Source: Bacillota bacterium (lineage in GTDB: Bacteria > Bacillota > Dethiobacteria > Dethiobacterales > Dethiobacteraceae). From it: DNA of 5,149 nt. The notes under the pieces are model-generated. The model had not been told where the DNA came from. It ran no database searches and saw only the letters and a list, made by a program, of their open reading frames with translations. Shown here piece after piece: positions 5,070 to 5,149 of the stretch (the stretch's first letter is position 1; every line of letters starts with the position of its first letter). The stretch lies in NCBI GenBank assembly GCA_018725345.1, contig QLUI01000146.1, forward strand, positions 1 to 5,149, in the 5' to 3' direction. The translations under genes were made by a program, and so were the position numbers.

Positions 5070-5149
5070 CTAACCAGCCTGTTTGTTGCCGTTTTCTTGG
5101 TGTATCTGCGCATCTGCCAGCAGAGTAGCAATAACCAGTGTCTCACCAT
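5070..5149 (-). CDS. Possible 3' end of a convergent gene running off the window
   Basis: On the minus strand 25 codons are open from the window edge to a TAG at 5070-5072. They read GETLVIATLLADAQIHQENG followed by NKQAG, a plausible helical, hydrophilic C-terminus. The stop lies 22 bases beyond the stop of the HD gene, so the two would be convergent with no obvious terminator between them. The plus strand also has an open frame here (from an ATG at 5064), but it lacks a ribosome binding site and reads as hydrophobic then Cys/Gln/Ser/Asn-rich. No family can be named from so few residues. Confidence 0.28.
   Translation of the reverse strand, partial: GETLVIATLLADAQIHQENGNKQAG

Noticed and set aside
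5064..5149. Plus-strand open frame with a hydrophobic start at the right edge
   Set aside because: It has no ribosome binding site ahead of the ATG at 5064, and the competing minus-strand frame looks more protein-like.

Overview
The window looks like a bacterial chromosome of the Firmicutes/clostridial type, possibly a thermophile or strict anaerobe. This rests on moderate-to-low G+C, strong Shine-Dalgarno sites, a TTG start, a GAAAC-ending CRISPR repeat, and a SNF2 helicase paired with what looks like a YqhG-type protein, a pairing known from Bacillus (yqhH-yqhG). No taxonomic marker is present, so the assignment is an inference.

Layout. Bases 1-92 are the leader-distal end of a CRISPR array: the tail of one repeat, one complete spacer and one complete repeat, with a decayed repeat-like stretch at 109-135. 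Bases 136-339 hold no intact gene. They contain a possible minus-strand C-terminal coding remnant and, nearer the helicase, several inverted repeats that look regulatory. A 685-aa SNF2/RapA-type helicase starts at a TTG codon (340-2397). After a 140-base unexplained gap comes a 332-aa protein (2538-3536) that I tentatively relate to YqhG. The two genes are probably co-transcribed. Bases 3537-3850 carry a long inverted repeat and an in-frame relic resembling the N-terminal part of a transposase (DUF4338/DruA- or IS4-like winged helix), plus a candidate promoter. Next is a 398-aa tandem HD-domain protein (3851-5047). Its second half has the complete active site of YfbR-type 5'-deoxynucleotidases, while its first half appears to be a degenerate copy. 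The last 80 bases may hold the 3' end of a convergent minus-strand gene.

How the parts may work together. The helicase and its downstream partner look like a two-gene nucleic-acid remodelling module beside a CRISPR array. The HD protein could hydrolyse deoxynucleoside monophosphates, as in nucleotide housekeeping or nucleotide-depletion defence. No cas gene is visible, and no functional link between the array and the three genes is shown by the sequence. The defence reading is therefore a hypothesis from context. The best-supported unusual features are the duplicated, half-degenerate HD protein and the SNF2/partner pair. The transposon relic merged with the HD reading frame also matters for where that gene is taken to start.
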